NCBI GenBank assembly: GCA_900551605.1 | Contig: URWS01000076.1 | Span: forward strand, 1-6,986 | Source of the DNA: an uncultured Collinsella sp. | GTDB taxonomy: Bacteria; Actinomycetota; Coriobacteriia; Coriobacteriales; Coriobacteriaceae | Length of the DNA: 6,986 nucleotides | Reading direction: 5' to 3' | Part shown: positions 5,801 through 6,986 of the stretch, one piece after another | Layout: every line of letters begins with the position of its first letter | How positions within the stretch are numbered: position 1 is the stretch's first letter | The notes under the pieces: generated by a model | The model's database searches: none | Told to the model about the DNA's origin: nothing | Seen by the model: only the letters and a program-made list of their open reading frames with translations | Program-made: the position numbers and the translations under genes

Positions 5801-5852
5801 CCTTCCAAAAAAGACAGGTTTGTTTTGGCAGGTTTTATCTGCGAAAACGTTA
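5799..5852 (+). repeat. Dispersed palindromic repeat (element d) at the asp23 stop
   Basis: AACCTTCCAAAA (5799-5810) and TTTTGGCAGGTT (5823-5834) form a 12-bp stem with one T-C mismatch, a 12-nt loop containing GACAGGTTT, and TTTTAT after the right-hand GG. The left arm includes the last two bases of the asp23 stop. Positions 5813-5852 match the reverse complement of 921-960 at 37 of 40 positions. The T-rich 3' side makes it a plausible, modest terminator for the amaP operon. Confidence 0.75.
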
Positions 5853-5891
5853 AACGGCCGACCGCGCAAGTAAAAGCGTAGCCGGCCGTTT
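5852..5891 (+). terminator. Second hairpin after asp23, possible terminator
   Basis: AAACGGCCG (5852-5860) and CGGCCGTTT (5883-5891) form a perfect 9-bp stem with a 22-nt spacer that can itself form a small CGC/GCG stem. Only TTT closes the stem on the + strand, so termination may be weak. On the minus strand the stem runs into AACGTTTTC. Together with the preceding repeat it probably insulates the asp23 operon from the next gene. Confidence 0.55.
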
Positions 5892-5934
5892 CTGTACGCT
5901 CCCGATATAGTCATACCGCTCGTCTAACTAAGGG

Positions 5935-5962
5935 TTGCAATCCCCACGTTCCGCGTTACCCT
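5935..5962 (+). promoter_or_regulatory. Weak candidate promoter for the YitT gene
   Basis: TTGCAA (5935-5940) and TACCCT (5957-5962) are 16 nt apart and could be -35 and -10 boxes, with a start near 5970. The -35 matches 4 of 6 consensus positions and the -10 only 3 of 6. A promoter is expected here because two hairpins separate this gene from asp23. Nothing else in 5892-6005 stands out apart from the ribosome site AGGAG at 5993-5997. Confidence 0.25.
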
Positions 5963-6005
5963 AATGAGCGCATTGTTTCCAAATTGTTAACGAGGAGTTG
6001 CCGTA

Positions 6006-6986
6006 ATGGCCGACGAGCACGAAACAGAAAGCCAGGCATGGGCGATTGAGGCTGCCGCGGCAGAGGCGGCATCGCGAGCTGCCGAGGAGGTGCATCGTCC
6101 TCCCGTGGTGCCGATGGAGCGCGTGGTCGATCGCACCGATATCGAGCGCGGCGAGCGTGCCGGCCAAAAGCGCAGCCAGGAGCCAGGCTTCCCGCGCTTT
6201 TTCGCCGAGCTCAATCTGGGCCTGATTCTTACGGCCTTTGCCATCGTTGCGTTTAAAACCCCTAATCACTTTGCTTTTGGCGGCACCTCGGGCGTGTCGG
6301 TCATTCTATCCACGCTGTTCCCGACCCTTCCCGTCGGCGTCTTTATGTGGATTATCAACGCGGTTCTCGTCGTCTTGGGCTTTATCTTTTTGGAGCGCAA
6401 GGCGATTCTTTGGAGCGTCTTCGCTTCGTTTGCGCTTTCGGCCTACGTCTCGCTGTTTGAGCTCTTCATTCCGACCGATGTCTCTCTGACGGGTGATATG
6501 TGGCTCGACCTGTGCTTTGCCGTGATTCTGCCGGCGCTCGGCAGCGCTATCGTCTTTGATATTGGTGCCTCGACGGGCGGCACGGACATTCTCGCCATGA
6601 TCCTCAAACGTCGCACGACGCTCGAGATTGGCCGCGCCCTGCTGCTGGTCGATATCGGCATCGTGACCATCGCGGCCTTTTTGTATGGCCCGCGTGTCGG
6701 TCTGTACTGCGTGCTCGGTCTGTTTGCCAAGACGCTTGTGGTCGACAAAGCCATTGAGAGCATTCATCTGCGCAAAGTCTGCACGGTCATTTGTTCCGAG
6801 CCCCTTAAGGTCGAGGAGTTTATCGTCAAGCATCTCAACCGCACGGCGACCATCAGCCGCGGCTACGGTGCCTTCTCGGGCAAGTGCGTGACGGTGATCA
6901 TGAGCGTGCTGAGCCGTCGCGAGGCCGTGCAACTACGCCGCTATGCGCGCGAAGTCGATCCGGGTGCCTTTATCACGATCGTCGAC
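6006..6986 (+). CDS. YitT family membrane protein with C-terminal DUF2179 domain (3' end cut by window)
   Basis: The frame is open to the window edge: 327 residues are visible and probably only a short tail is missing. Residues 1-64 are a hydrophilic, Ala/Glu/Arg-rich leader absent from typical YitT proteins. About five membrane segments follow: around 70-83, 92-105, 110-129, 133-155 and 168-186, with further hydrophobic stretches near 210-226 and 230-245. Family landmarks are FGGTSGVSVIL (91-101) and DIGASTGGTDILAMIL (185-200). The cytosolic DUF2179 domain occupies about 257-327 (VCTVICSEPLKVEEFI ... REVDPGAFITIVD). YitT proteins are widespread but their substrate and mechanism remain unassigned; transport is presumed. 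The ATG at 6006 has AGGAG at 5993-5997, and an in-frame TAA at 5988 excludes an earlier start. Hairpins upstream suggest transcription separate from asp23. Confidence 0.93.
   Translation, partial: MADEHETESQAWAIEAAAAEAASRAAEEVHRPPVVPMERVVDRTDIERGERAGQKRSQEPGFPRFFAELNLGLILTAFAIVAFKTPNHFAFGGTSGVSVILSTLFPTLPVGVFMWIINAVLVVLGFIFLERKAILWSVFASFALSAYVSLFELFIPTDVSLTGDMWLDLCFAVILPALGSAIVFDIGASTGGTDILAMILKRRTTLEIGRALLLVDIGIVTIAAFLYGPRVGLYCVLGLFAKTLVVDKAIESIHLRKVCTVICSEPLKVEEFIVKHLNRTATISRGYGAFSGKCVTVIMSVLSRREAVQLRRYAREVDPGAFITIVD

Overview
The window is a GC-rich bacterial chromosome segment with mostly C/G-ending codons, GTG as well as ATG starts, and all genes on the + strand. The gene content (an Lgt, a DUF6020-like polytopic membrane protein, a YebC, an AmaP/DUF2273/Asp23 envelope-stress trio and a YitT protein) and the intergenic hairpins built around GGGGACAG motifs point to a Coriobacteriia actinobacterium, most likely Collinsella or a close relative. 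This assignment rests on recall of gene families and style, not on a database search.

Layout: (1) lgt, nearly complete at the left edge (start at 30), makes prolipoprotein diacylglyceryl transferase. (2) About 145 nt follow with two stem-loop repeats. (3) A 727-residue multi-pass membrane protein with GT-C/DUF6020-like motifs comes next. (4) Another stem-loop begins at the base after its stop codon and is followed by a short leader. (5) The YebC/TACO1-family gene has strongly biased codons, as in a well-expressed gene, and ends at a good rho-independent terminator. (6) A TATAAT box lies in the terminator's T-tract and probably starts the next transcript: amaP, a DUF2273 gene overlapping it by 8 nt, and asp23. 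(7) Two hairpins close that operon. (8) A YitT-family membrane protein with a C-terminal DUF2179 domain runs off the right edge, probably lacking only a short tail.

Functionally, most of the window concerns the cell envelope. Lgt lipidates lipoproteins. The DUF6020-like protein probably acts on a lipid-linked or surface glycan. In Firmicutes, AmaP anchors Asp23 at the inner face of the membrane, and the DUF2273 protein is their usual small membrane companion. YebC is the exception, a cytosolic translation or gene-expression factor.

The least expected signal is not a gene. Four intergenic stem-loops have largely different stems, but their loops all carry versions of one GGGACAGGTTT-like motif. 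Three of the four lie directly at stop codons. Two of them, almost 5 kb apart and in opposite orientation, share a 40-nt core with 37 identical positions, so they are copies of one dispersed repeat. No transposase, CRISPR array, RNA gene or new enzymatic system was found.
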